From Merluccius polli (taxonomy: Eukaryota > Chordata > Actinopteri > Gadiformes > Merlucciidae), in the NCBI GenBank assembly GCA_030340625.1, contig JAOPHQ010003131.1, positions 433,643-497,642 on the forward strand: a stretch of 64,000 nucleotides of DNA, read 5' to 3'. Both the position numbers and the translations under genes were made by a program. The notes under the pieces were generated by a model, which worked only from the letters and a program-made list of their open reading frames with translations, made no database searches and had not been told where the DNA came from. Positions 24,906-37,480 of this stretch are shown here, piece by piece (within the stretch, counting starts at the first letter, position 1; the number at the start of each line of letters is the position of its first letter).

Positions 24906-25967
24906 AAAACTGTGTCAAACTGTGATGCCATTTGTGCCATTCCCTGACCCTGATGTTAGCTATTACGAGCCTCCCTGTGAACGCCCCGGTCTACCGCACA
25001 CTGCATGGACCGCGTCGGACGCCAACCTGTCGCGACACTATCCACGACACGCCCCGACGGACTCGGCGAGGTCCCGCCCAACGCTCCTTGGAGCTTTAAT
25101 TATTATTCCTCTTTCTTCTGCCATGGGAAGTCTATGGCAGCCCATAGAACCATATGGTAAAGAGTTGTGAAATTTTGCACATTGGTTAAGGACAGTTGCA
25201 TGTTCAATTTCACCAAGTTACATGTCGGCACTAAACACGCTCTAGCGCCACCAACGGGTCAAAGTTTCAGGTACATTTGTGCACATAACTTTTGACCCGT
25301 TGGCTTGATTTTCAAAATCAAGGTACCGTTGGATTCCTTGGATCGAGCCGACTTCAACGCACCCTATGACGTCATAATGCGTCATAATAGATTTTCCGCC
25401 ATCTTTGATTTTGTCGAAAGTGAAAAAAAAGTTTCAGGGGTCGCAATTTTTGAGTGATTCTCATGAAAATCAACACAGACTATCTTCAGACCAATCCGCA
25501 CAAAAGTTACGAGATGGATTTTTCAATTTCGACTTTGTGCGCCCGCTACAGCCAATCGAAATCAGCGGCGAAGGCGCCGATTTCGATGTGAGCTCATATC
25601 TCGGGAACGCTTTGACGTATCGAAATAAAATTTGATGGTATGCTTCAAGGCTCTGTCCCAAGTGTAGGAAACAAATCTGGTGTCATTTGGTCCTTAGGGG
25701 GCGCTGTAATTAGCAAAAAATTGTTTTTGCTCATAACTCTTGATGTGTTTTTACTGGAAATGAAATTGTGATATCTGCAGATACTGTGGGTTGTCCCATT
25801 GATAGTTTATGCCAACTTTTCATGTTAGCCAATCGCCATTGGCGGCAACGCCGCCAAACAGGAAGTTTGCTCGTAACTCGGCGATGCTTTGACTTCCGAA
25901 GACCAAACTTGGTCACATGCATCGAGACTCCCTCCGAAGTGGGCAAAACAAATTTGGTGTCATTTGT

Positions 25968-25982
25968 CCACTAGGGGGCGCT
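25968..25982 (+). promoter_or_regulatory. CTCF-like motif CCACTAGGGGGCGCT
   Basis: Second full consensus match, same orientation as the one at 23378. Near matches also lie at 22928 (plus), 23508 (plus) and 23642 (minus). Confidence 0.5.
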
Positions 25983-26272
25983 GTAATTAACAAAATTGCA
26001 TTTTTGCTCATTTCTCTTGACGTGTTTGGATTTGACACTAAATGTTCATGTCTGCTGATACTGTGGAATGTCCCCTTTCAGGATCTTGCAAAACTTTTCA
26101 CGTAAGAATTCAGCCGCCATATTGGACTTTAGCGAAAGCAAAACAAAATTTTCAGCGGTCGCAAATTTTGTCTGATTCTCACGACAATCGGCACAGACCA
26201 TCTTCAGACCGATCTGCATAATAGTTACTTAGTGGTGTTTTCGATTTCGACTTTGTGCGCCCGCTACAGCCG

Positions 26273-26305
26273 ATCGAAATCAGCGCCTTCGGCGCTGATT
26301 TCGAT
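26273..26305. repeat. Perfect hairpin, 15-bp arms and 3-nt loop
   Basis: ATCGAAATCAGCGCC, loop TTC, GGCGCTGATTTCGAT. A related but imperfect version is at about 25555-25587, inside the first of two direct repeats of about 200 bp (25435-25640 and 26150-26345). Confidence 0.9.
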
Positions 26306-26566
26306 GTGAGCTTATATCTTGGGAACGGTTTGATGTATCTATTATTCCATTGATCGCCCGATTGGCATGGGTCCCTCATTGCTGCTTGCAGCTATATTCT
26401 GTATATGTTTGCGTTCAATTAGACATTTAAAAACATTGGCTCTAATAATAGCCCCCGGCCTCTCTTAGAGACTGGCCTTTATTCACCCCCACCGACAGCG
26501 AGCCCGGCCAATGTTAGAGACCCGGCCGCTAATGGAATACAGGCCAATATTAGAGGATTTACGGTA

Positions 26567-29370
26567 TGCATTGTTGTTAATTAACCACTGGTATGGAAAT
26601 AATTGTTCTTTATATGTTGAGGGCACATATGTTTAGTGGAACAAAGGACATTGGGAACATAGAGGCTCCCATAGAGTGTTGGGTTAAGGTACACACTTTA
26701 TCCTAAATCAGCATCCCCACCATTACATGCTTTGACAGGATCTGACAGGATTGTGGTCTATTTACCCACGGTATTTTAGAAACTACAGTTCCTATTAGTC
26801 TCTGCTTTTAATGCCGAATCAATGAACGTACTGTTTTTTATGATTCAGCTTAAAAAGGATTCTTAGCATTTACACACAAATGTATAACTAGTTTAAAGCT
26901 ACTTAAAGCTTCAAACTCCTGTACTGTCTTTTCTCTCCTCTTGTGGGCTCTTTCAATATTTCTTTTGATGGCATACTGCATGTACTATTCTCTATGAACA
27001 TGTGCTGTCTATGAACAACATGAGCATGCAAGGTCCTATTTGAGCCGTACATGATTGGTTGATATTTTCAATTACGTTAAACACTACAACCCGATTGGTT
27101 CATCAACAAGAGCTGTTCCACGATTTGCCTGAGCAGACTGACAATTAAAATATAAGTTTGTGAAAATATATGATCAAATCAGAGGTCCCAACAAAGGTTA
27201 TTAGACTTTATAGAATTATTTAATATCATAAATCAAAAATGGCTTACTCTATCGATGGAGGTCAATCAATGAACATGCCTCATCACCCATACTTGCTCAT
27301 AAATGGCATTATATTGAAAGATATATATATATGTAGCTTTGGATGAAAGTGTCTGCTAAATTACTAAATAGTAAATAGTATTTGATCTTTGTTTCCAACA
27401 GAATCCAAATAAAAAGATTACACTGTGATTTGAATACATAATATTTGTTTAATCTGTATTGTTAGTTTGTATTTCAGATTTCAATAAAGTATATATTTTA
27501 GTCACTACGAGGTGGAAGCGGTCTGTTCAGATGATCCGTTTGGGGAAAATTAAGAATCTCATCCTGCTGAGAGCAGAGACTTACTACAGCTACCTGGTGG
27601 AGCTGCATGCGTTGCATACCACAGTCCAAGCGTAAGAGGTTACATTAAACTGTATATGGAATGAGTTCGTATAGCCGTTGTTTATCCAGGACAGATTTGC
27701 TGAGCATGCTCTCAGTTCATAGAAAGGCTGGAGCACGGCAGAGTAAAGACATGCCTAGTGCCACGGTAATTATAGGCCTAGGGACATCGTGAAAATAAAG
27801 AGGGTCCCTCAACACCCTTGAGATAGAGCATGCTCGCAATTCATGTTGAACTACCGTGTAAACATAACACTGGCGGTTATTGCAGTTGTTTCCTACATGC
27901 ATCCAGCAGCCCTGCCGCTGGTGTAGCGCACCAAATGCTATTTGTTTGTTTTACAACATATATATCATAGGTGCCCCCTACTGCCCCCCCCCCCCCCCCC
28001 CCCCCCTCAGTTGTTATATTGTCATTGTCATTGGAGAAATATAAAAGAAGAAAAAGAAGAAGAAAAAACACATGATGATATGGTGATATGGATAAGGTGG
28101 CATTAGCTCATGATTGGCTTTAGGCTAAATAAAGGAAGCATGAAGAGAAAAAGTAACACTTAATAGTGTTACTTAAAGTACACTTAAAGTGACTTAATAG
28201 AAAGTAGCCTACATATTTGATTGTGTAAAACAGAAGCAACAGTATTATGAAACCCAGACGATGGGATGGCTATAAATTGCAGACTGAAAACTGTATTTGT
28301 GCCAACTTTATTGGCAAAAGAAATGTATGCTATTTCTTGTTAAGTTATATTGTTATACCATGATGTATGAGACCATTTCTGTTGGAATGCACCAGAGCGT
28401 GTGTGCGCGTGTGTGTGCGTGTGCATGTGTGTGTGTGTGTGTGTGTGTGTGCTTAATGATTTCATGCTAATACTGTGTACCCATCTATCAACTGTATGCA
28501 TAAAGGTGTTTTTTTGTTTTGTATTAAGCTGGTATAACTCTTCATAGTGCCTGGGGCACTATGATGAATCACCCATCATCAAGATAAAGATTTGACAGTA
28601 TAGGTGATAAAAAGGCTGTAATTCAATGACAGGCCATCATTATTACTGAAAGGCAAAGTGCCATCATTTTTGCAAATGTTGGGAATTACCCAACCTTTGG
28701 TGTTGATAATATCCCAATTTTGTTACACAAACAAAATAATTGATACATACAAAAAAATAAAGACAACAAAATCATAACATGTTAGGAGGCACAAGCTGGG
28801 GAACTCAGTGATTTTGTCCTTTGCTACTGTGTTGTTGCCGTTGAGCAAGGCATTCTACCAACTACCAACCCCTCCAGGGGAACTGCTCAGTGGTAGGCTG
28901 TGTGGTAGAGAGTAAAGAGGCACCCAGTGAGCATACAGTAAAACATATTGATTACTGCACTGCTCATATGTTTAGATAGTACAGTCGACTGGATGAATGT
29001 CAGCCAATGTTTAATGCATGCTCAGTCAAGCCATTGCTTAAGCAGGTCGGCATTCCAAGCAGGAAACACATTTTATTTTAGGACACGTTGCTTGTAAAAC
29101 CTCAAAATACATCCACACGTTGTCATGGTTAAGTGCTAGCGTCATTTTCAACATGCAACTTGTGTTTCTGGTTACATGCCACTATACTACAATACCTTCC
29201 AGGTAAAGGCAACTTTTCTGATTGCATTTTCTGGTACTAAAATCTTCATTAGAGTAAAATTATCTCATTCTCACGGATAGCCGAGTAAAGTGAATTAAGT
29301 TTGGCTCTACCTGCTTAGACATGATCATGCATGCACACCACTTGTAATACTGTCAGCAGTTTCTGTTAGT
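26567..29370. other. Intron 1, mostly unique sequence
   Basis: Contains a fish repeat tail at 27333-27380 (GTCTGCTAAATTACTAAATA), a C run at 27986-28006, a GT microsatellite at 28405-28452 and a decayed SINE/LINE fragment near 28840-28930 (GTTGAGCAAGGCATT). No exon is recognised. Confidence 0.5.
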
Positions 29371-29373
29371 TGG

Positions 29374-29734
29374 GATGGGTGATATGGCCAAAATCTTCTA
29401 TCCCGATATAGGTAATTTCATATCTCGACCGATATGTATCACGATACAACATGTTTTCTGGTAATTCAATAAATACATTTTCTATATGAAATAACCACAT
29501 TGTAATGCCTATTTCGTATACTCCTGTGTGAATTAAATACTTGACCAATGAAAATTTTGGATTATTTTCAAAATGTAATTAAGAACTTTAGTGCACAATT
29601 AACATACGTTTTGTAAATATTGCCATAACGAAGTTCGGCTGCTGGTTTTTTGATACAATATAGAAAATATACACAATAACACATTTTAATAAGACATTTT
29701 AATCGTTTTGATAAATATCGTCATATCGCCCATC
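29374..29734. mobile_element. Short hAT-like MITE
   Basis: GATGGGTGATATGGCC at the left is mirrored by CATATCGCCCATC at the right. A 'GGGCGATATG' end is common among fish hAT MITEs. No clear target duplication. Confidence 0.6.
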
Positions 29735-32700
29735 ATTATATTCTATGTATCAAGGTTAAATATTATTTGTTATGTTACTACCACCATTTCTACTCTGACA
29801 TTATGATCTACTACAGTAACATTATCATGTGCACACTACCGTCAACTACCACTTCTGAATTAATAATATCGGTAAGCTTTGCTGAAACACTAAAATATTG
29901 ATTATCACAAATGCATCACTGCATCAGTATTGATATGATCAATAACTCGTGGCATGTCAAGCGTGTCCTAAATGTTTCCAAAATAAGAGCGTGGGCCACA
30001 CTGCTTGTTTTGCAAGCCATTTATAACCAGCAACAGCTACATGAATTATGGCCCCAAGCGCTCCCTGTGTTTATGGTTTCAAGCGGGGGATAACCCCCCT
30101 GCTGATAAAGGCTTAGTAAGTTTAAATCCCAATTATCACACAGGCAAAGGCCATTTCTTCTGCTCACGTTGGTAATCGTACTTATTTCACATCTTTGAAT
30201 GCCGATTCGTCAGTTGATTCTTCACTCGAGAGTCATGGCAACTGGAAAGCAGAGGGAGGGGCTTTCCCGCCTTGCTCTACGTCAGTGCTTTTACAATAAC
30301 AGAGGAATGTGAAAAAAATCACATCTAAACGATGGAGGGGACAGAAAGGGGGTGGCATCACACAAACACATTCTCGGAGGGAATAGACTCCTTTGTTTGT
30401 GTCCCTCATTTTGATTTGATCATTTTGTCCTATCGTTAAAGGCCATCTCGTGTTGGCGTGTCTCGATTCTTTGTGTAGGACGACCCCTTTTGTCTCTCGC
30501 TCTATCAACTCTATCGCCTCGAACCCATCTCTACAATCTTTCCAGCTGTTCTATCTTCTATACATTTCTCTGTCTATATGCCAATGGGGTGAATCCGGAT
30601 TCTGCCTATGCATTCATTCGAATTTTTAAACACACATTTTTTTTACAAAAGGATGCAGCAGTGTGTTTGTGCGTGCATGCGTGTTTTAAAAGGAAGACAA
30701 AATGCAGCAATAAACTACCCACTATAGACCTCGTTAAATGTAAACAAGAGAACTGTTGTACATAGAGGACTCTGGGGCAGAGGTCTTGGGAAAGACCATC
30801 TAGCTGCCCATTTTCTCTCATTTCCCCCCATTATAATTGCGTCACTTTTTTCTTACCATACTGATGTGTTTAAGGGTTTGAGTCCTAACATGGTGGAAGA
30901 CGTTCAAATCCCTCCACAAAGTGGGCTGCAGTGCCACTTGGAAGGTGAAAGGTTTATATTGTATATTTTCATACAGTGGTTTATTGTTCTGTTCATTTTT
31001 CAACGATAAACAAAATAACTAACAAAACCTGCCGCTTCAGGCAGTCTCTTGTCGTTTGGCGTTTCAAGTGTCAAATAGTTTTTTGAAAGAAAATTGTGGT
31101 GTATAGCTCCCACATAGCAAATAATGGCAAGATAAGCAAACTTCTCCTTTGTTGCTGCTGACTCATTTGTGCCATACTATAGATTTGAAGCCCTATGGCA
31201 GAGTAAGGGACACATTTTAATGCTTACTGAACATTTGAAAAGAAAACACAGAATGGATGCATATAGCGGTGAACCCGGTCTTTGACCTTTCGATAACCAC
31301 ACAGCCCAGTTAACCTCATGGGACTACTTCCACCTTTGGTTCTGACCTTTCCACTGTAAAACAAGTGAGCGGTAAGGCAACGTAGGCACGTATGGGCTGC
31401 GAAGGAAAGTCCCAAGAAGCTAATGCTAGCAACAGGGTCAGCAAGCATGTGTGGTGTCCAAATTGTTCTCAGCCAATAAAACTGTGTAGGGAAAAGGTTC
31501 ACTCCTCGACAGTGACACCATCCGCTTTAGGTTTTGAAGCCGATGCTGGGAACTACAGGAACCTGACTTTTGTTGCAATAATGTAGTATAGTGCAATAAT
31601 GGAACACGCTATAAGAGCCACATTGCTTGGACAAGACCTCCTTCAACGAGTGGAAATATCACACACTTAAAATCTTAAGAAATTAACTTAAAGAAATTAC
31701 AGGATTGAGCCAATGCATTGTATATGGGACTATACTTTAATGGAGAGACTGTACTTTTACATCAAGTTTAAATGATCCAAACTTTTCTCAGACCACAATA
31801 TGCACAGAGAGCAATTAAACATCAAGTTACTGAATGGTGCAACTTTTCAACACATTTTTAAACAAAGGCACACAGCCCATTTTGTATTCCGATTGGTTAC
31901 AAAATGGAGTGTGACAAATACCCATACATTCTCTATCCTTCCTATCCGTCGGTGTCTGACTGTGGGCTGACTCCTCAGGTCAGAGGACACAGCTGCATTT
32001 TACGGCCTAAGAATTCCAATACAGGTTTCCTAAATGGCATCGGCATGTGTTGCCTTCTGAAACAAACCTTCAATCATGCAAACCTGACAGCGGTAGCTGT
32101 TTTTCTAAGCGGCTTGATCACCACTTTCAGTGCAATTGTGTTACTTATGGTATAGTATTATAGTAATCCCATTACTGTTTAATAGACACAGGACAGTGAA
32201 TCCAGGGAAATCCAAAGAGTCTCACTGTCTTATGTGACCGACTAAAATACCATGTCTAAAGCCTGAATATAGCTAGATGTTGATTGTTATGTGTTTTTGT
32301 TTTTGCTGGTTACTAATCCAGTTTAAATGTCTTCAATTGTAGTTGTGTGTATTTTTATTTTGGTGCATGCATTTTATTTACAAGTTTTATTTAGAATATA
32401 TTTTTAAATTAACTCAAATGTAGTGCTTTACGAATACATTATTAGTATGAAGTTGACAAAAAAAAAAAACATGTTTTTGTTTCCTTTTCAAGCAAACCGC
32501 AAATTGCATTATGGAATCATTGGCAAAAAACTGTTGAAGATAATAGCTTTGTTTCTCCAAATTAAATGTCCAAGTAACTTGTTTAATACTGCTTTATTAT
32601 AGACTCACCACCACTGGTGATATTTACTGTCTGTATGAAAAAGCTGGTAAGCAATATTCCTGGCTAAGTGCAGAATCATTACTTTTTTCTTTGTTCATGA

Positions 32701-32868
32701 GATGTTAGTATTCATGGTATTGGTAAGTGTTAAACATGTTGTAAAATGTTTAATTAGTAGTAGGGTTAAGGATTTTATATATTTGTAAACTCCACATTCA
32801 ACTAAAAGTGAAAGTATAAAATAACTACTGAATAGCAAACAACCTTCATGGTCCGCCACATAAAAGCA
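29735..32868. other. Intron 1, unassigned
   Basis: No repeat or exon recognised. The stretch around 29985-30110 is less AT-rich and could be a conserved non-coding element, but nothing in the sequence alone proves that. Confidence 0.4.
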
Positions 32869-32935
32869 GAGCATATATTATATAATGCTCAGCAATATAT
32901 GCTGAGCATATATTGTGAAGTTTCACAATATATGC
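32869..32935. repeat. Cluster of adjoining palindromes
   Basis: Three hairpins in a row: an imperfect one at 32869-32890 (GAGCAT...ATGCTC), ATGCTCAGCA with TGCTGAGCAT (32885-32909), and GCATATATTGTGAA with TTCACAATATATGC (32906-32935, 14-bp arms, 2-nt loop). They overlap, so alternative folds exclude each other. Confidence 0.9.
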
Positions 32936-35900
32936 ACCATTTCAACTGCACTCTCAATATAGAGCATATGCGCATAGTAAAATATACATACCCAAAGATA
33001 TAAATAGTAGCTACTAGCTTTGCTTAGTTATGCTCAGGTAAGTAGGCAAATTGCCCTAACTGAACTAGCCAGTGGAGCTGTTTCTACCGAACAGAAGCAG
33101 TTGGGTTAATTGTGTGTTTACAAGCATGCAAAGCCAGGCGCTACTAGTGAAACCGAGTGTCTTAATCTGCAACACAAAAAGGTCAAAACCAAAATGCAAG
33201 GGTATACAAGGGGGAAGGAGGGGGGGTCAAATTGGAAAGCGGAAACGGGTCTCAAAACACGCCCTATGTGCTGGGTCGAAAATGAACACCTGCCACCAGC
33301 CAATGGCCGATAGATTTGACCATTTGGCAGTTAAAAACGAAACCAGGGATATTAAAACAATTGCTTGGCCGGTCCACTGGCCGGCAGGTAAAAGGACCAT
33401 ATTCCAAAAGTACATTTTGGACCCTGCCTACATGTTGTTAGGAGCCATGCTTGCAAGCGTGATTCAACACATTATACACCCGCAAACCAAAATACTACAT
33501 TGACAAGAATGGACCAACGCCCCACACGCCATCGCTCAATGAGCTTGTTGTCGCTTGACAAAGTCAGGTTTAAGGGCTGGTGTTTAAGACGTTACCCTCT
33601 GCATTCCTCCAAGGCGATATGTTGAGACATGACCTAATTGTCATACACCATCATACACACACACACACACACACAGCCCTATCACGCGTGACACAGAGTC
33701 CCATCACCCAACACGTTTTTTGGACAATAGGAATAAGGCTTTAATGCGCAGAGCTCAAAGGTTATGGTGCTTCTTGGGGTGGCTCCAGAGTGAAGAACAG
33801 GCTGTCCTTTCGGACCGATGTGTACTCTAGTGTGAAGATGAGGATGAATAAGGAGAGGGTTGTTTTTGAGTGTAAACTGTGTTTGGGTCTTGGCGGGGGG
33901 GGGTTCTTTTTAAGAGGAAGAAATTACAAAAAATAGGACAGTGAGGCGTGTAGGCAAATTAATAGTTGAAAAGAAAACACATTATTTTTACTGTGGTTTT
34001 AATGGAGGAAAATGAAAAACAATCTACTCTTATTTATCAGAATCAATTTATTAGATAAATAAGACAAATATACAAGAACTTCACTAAATGACAATGACAA
34101 CCTCTTTAGTTTAGCATCTGAAATAAATACAGTGAACAATAATAACAACATTTAAACAATACAATAAACATAAAAACCAAAGGAAAACCCTTAAGGAAGA
34201 AAGTGAACAAGTTGAGTGCTTTAACCTAACTTTCTTGTTTGTGATGACATTCAAGACGCAAAAGAAACGGCTCTGGCTATCTATCTCCCCTTAATTTTCC
34301 TGCAACTTCAGGCAAAAAGCTAACTTCAAAGCTCTGAAAACAGATTAGAATTGACTTACCAATCGGCAATGGAAAATATAGTATAAATGTTTTCCACAGA
34401 TATGGAGTTCATGATGAAAACGTACACCTTATATGCTCTACATTTGTAGTAAATAAGTACTAGAACGAATGCAAAGGAGAACTCAGTATAGCCACATTTG
34501 CACTTAGTTCTTCTTCTTCAAAAAAAAGAAGCCGAACAGAGGAACGTAAATATAACATATTGCCGCATTAGCAAGGGGAACTATGGGGGGATGTAGATGG
34601 AGGGGTGAAATCTCTGTCCTTTGACTGAATACAGTATAAGTGCCGTCCTTATAAATCAGACTCCAGCTAGAGTGTATGATTCAATTTAGATTTTTTTAAA
34701 GGAAATAAGTCTAATAAACTCAAGCAGCCCACCACTTAGATCATGCAAGATGACCCACTGTGTGTTACTCAGCCATCCGTCTGTCCGTATTAATCATGCC
34801 CCAACACAATAGTTATCTTTTACTAATGTACCCCCTCCAAGATATTTTTTCACCAGCACAATACATTTTAGGGAGGGAAAAACTGAATTAGGCTTTTCGC
34901 ATCACTTCTCGGGATAACCGGCTGTTGGAAAGTCATGCAAGTGTTGGATAATTTCTCCCCCGAAAAAGCACTAAGCCAGCGGGGGGTCAGAACTTTACTT
35001 AACTTTATTACTGACAACATTTTGGCATTTCTATTTTTAGCTTTCTTTTTTGCAGATTCTCCTTTCTCCTTGTTTTTAGAAATGTTCCAAGTACCCCCCA
35101 CCACCCTCCAAAGTACCCCCATTTGAGAACTGTCCTAACAGACTGGGTATGGTTACAGTGGCCAATCGTAATTGGACAATGCCAACGACGTTGGCATTGT
35201 CAATTGGTTCGGCTCAGCCAATTGAATTGTTGGGACAAAACAACAATGGTACTACAGCCACCTGGCCTAGAAGCAGACCCTAATTATCTGTTTGTATGTG
35301 TTCGGATAGATAAACGAAAGAAGAAAAACAAATACATTTAGCATCCATCTGACATTAAGATTAATCGACACATGAAGCATAAACTAAACGATGACATAGA
35401 GAATGAATGTTGTCTCTAGTGAGCGAGTAAACATTGTGTAGTGTCCTTGTGTCCACAAAGACCTTGGGAATTTAGCTCCTGAGAATACAGTCAACCGTAA
35501 CGTCACTCTGTTTAAAGCCTATGCTGAGAAGACCTATTTAACCTAGTATAGACTAACCTAAGAGAGAGAGACAGAGAGAAAGGCAGCGCGCCCGGGGCTA
35601 GTGCGCTCGTAAAAATTCCACCCATGCAATCATTCGGCTGTGTTTCTGTTAAGTATGGTTAAAAATATTTGTTTTTTTGGTAACATTTCCTTTTCCTTTT
35701 TTAATTTTTTTCTTATTTAAAATGTTTACATGAAGACTATCCGTTACAGTTTATCCTTTATCCCATCACCAGCAATATCATGTTTTTACATTTCTGTTAA
35801 TAATAGAGTTAATCCAATTAAATCATTACTGAAGTCAATCCATCTGTCCATCTGTACGGAGGATGAATCTGAGCGAATGAGAGTGCGAGAGATACTGGGT

Positions 35901-36798
35901 CAGTTGGACAATGGAAGAGACGTCTGGCGCGTCTCCTCCACCGTGGTTCATGTGTGATCATGTGTCGACATTTTGTTTAAGGCACTTTCTCACGTCCTTT
36001 GTCCCTATGCATGGCCCGTCACCCTGTTGCCCAAAACAGACAAATGTACAACAAGCGTTGAAAGAATGTAAGGCCACATTACCACCTCACTAACATCTGT
36101 TGGCTGTAACTCAACCTAAAGATACTACTACTATACAAAGGGCTCAATTCTCATGGTTGGCCTGCTTGCTCGTTGTAAAGACTTGTGCCACTATATCATT
36201 TACACTCAGTGTGTTATCATTCAAACCCAGGTGAAAGTCCTATTTCTGGGAAAGATCTTGGAGAACTATTCTGTTATAGGGGCTTGTTACTTATTTATTT
36301 GGCCCAGCTGGAAACAGACATCCACCTATAGATTAAGTACAGGCCTATAGGCACACATAGGGTACATACGTATGAAGGACAACAGGATATATCATGTAGC
36401 CACTGGCCAGGGTTTTTTGGTTGTTGTTTTTTTAACTTCTTTACTTCATACTTCATACCCCCCAAATCAAACTCGAATTAAAAGTTACTCATGGTCGTGT
36501 TTTGAGTCGTTCGGAAATACATATGTATCTATTTCCCGTCTGTATGGCGCTGCTTTTTTTCTCTCTTTTTTGCCCAGCTTTTTTTCCTCTTCCTAATATC
36601 ACAATATAATGTCAGAAAAGCATAAAGAAACTCTTGTTTGGCTACGGCTGCGAGCTGGACGAATTACGTAATGTAACGCGGTGCATACGGCACAATAAAG
36701 CGGTACCCTGGGAGAGAGAGGGTGAGAGAGGGAGACAGTGGGAGAGAGAGACAGTGCGTGCGTGCGTGCGAGTGCATATATACAGGACGGGGTCTTAC
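32936..36798. other. Intron 1, 5' part
   Basis: Contains a short CA repeat near 33655 and a non-LTR-type tail near 34037-34110 (AGAATCAATTTATTAGATAA). An open frame of 143 codons at 33072-33503 has no recognisable domain. The sequence becomes GC-rich toward exon 1. Confidence 0.5.
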
Positions 36799-37192
36799 CC
36801 ACAACTCGCCCTTTCTGCTCCAGCCTGCGTGTGTCTGCGGGGAAGACGCGCGCGGCGCAGCGGACGGGGGCGTGTGCGTCCCGCGGCGGCGGCTCCAGCT
36901 TTGTTCTGCCGCTGCTCGCGCCGCCGTCGCCGGCCGCCTTGCCAGCCTTGCTCGCGGGCACCGGGCGACCATTGTCCGTGGCGCCAGCGCCGCCGCCGCC
37001 TCCGCTCTCCCGCGACTGGAGCTGCAGTTTAAGTCGCTGGTTCTCCTGCTCTTTCACCGCCGTCTCCAGCAGCATTGAATTCAGACTCGAGCCCACGGTC
37101 TTGCTGATTTCCTGCACGGCGAGTTGGACCACTTGCTCCAAGACAGGCTCCAGTTGCCCCTGGAAGAACGAAATGTACACGGACCCGTTCAT
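36799..37192 (-). CDS. C2H2 zinc-finger protein, exon 1 with start codon
   Basis: Encodes residues 1-131 plus one base. The ATG at 37192-37190 has A at -3, and an in-frame TAA lies 21 bases upstream, which fixes the start. The donor is GTGG|GTAAGA, phase 1, matching exon 2. Residues about 8-60 (FFQGQLEPVLEQVVQLAVQE and on) form an amphipathic helical or coiled-coil segment of a kind I associate with N-termini of teleost C2H2 proteins. Then come a Gly-rich run and a basic, Pro-rich linker. Introns 1-4 are about 22.6, 5.4, 0.45 and 2.2 kb. The whole five-exon model is 1581 nt including the stop. No gene symbol can be assigned with confidence. Confidence 0.85.
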
Positions 37193-37480
37193 GGTTTCGC
37201 CCCGCTCGCTTTAAGCGCTCTTTCATTCTTCTTTTGCGCCCCCGCTTCCTTAAAGAAAATGACACAACGTCGGCTCTCCGGCAAAATTGAAACGCACGGC
37301 GGACTGCCTCCTCTATCACTATGCGTCGTTGTGTATACGCCATAGAAATCTGGTGTGTACACCCCTTCGGACGCTACCGTAGGTCGCCTGGAGGAAGCGC
37401 AGCGATATTCTCCCCATCTCGTGTCTGCACGGTGTCAGCCCACATGCCGCGCTGCCCCGTCCACGCCATTTTGCTTATGG
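37193..37480 (-). promoter_or_regulatory. Presumed 5' UTR and CpG-rich promoter of the zinc-finger gene
   Basis: GC-rich, CpG-dense sequence continues from exon 1 to about 37.48 kb, then gives way to AT-rich DNA. No TATA box is obvious, as expected for a CpG-type promoter. The start site is not determined. Confidence 0.5.

Larger units (their letters stand above)
22567..26375. repeat. Structured non-coding element with GGGACCCATGC ends
   Basis: GGGACCCATGC at 22567 is mirrored by GCATGGGTCCC at 26365-26375, followed by the small hairpin GCTGCTTGCAGC. The interior has four tandem hairpins, a satellite-like array, CTCF-like motifs and a pair of direct repeats. No reading frame looks protein-coding. 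I have seen similar GGGACC-type repeats in fish genomes but cannot name the family. Confidence 0.6.
21381..26564. mobile_element. 5.2-kb composite bounded by CCGTAAATCCTCTAATAT inverted repeats
   Basis: CCGTAAATCCTCTAATAT at 21381 is mirrored by ATATTAGAGGATTTACGG ending at 26564, with GGCC just inside each end and TA outside each end (21379-21380 and 26565-26566). A TA duplication would suit a Tc1/mariner-type MITE, but the family is not recognised. The interior is dominated by a second element (22567-26375). No transposase frame. Confidence 0.7.

Noticed and set aside
26356..26400. Helitron 3' end suggested by a terminal hairpin
   Set aside because: The bases after the GCTGC TT GCAGC hairpin do not give the CTRR terminus and no Rep/helicase sequence is present.
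33072..33503. 143-codon plus-strand frame as a gene
   Set aside because: No domain, no Kozak or splice support, lies within intron 1 of the opposite-strand gene.
36634..37214. Plus-strand frames of 118-158 codons over exon 1
   Set aside because: Shadows of the GC-rich minus-strand exon, which has the start, donor and phase evidence.
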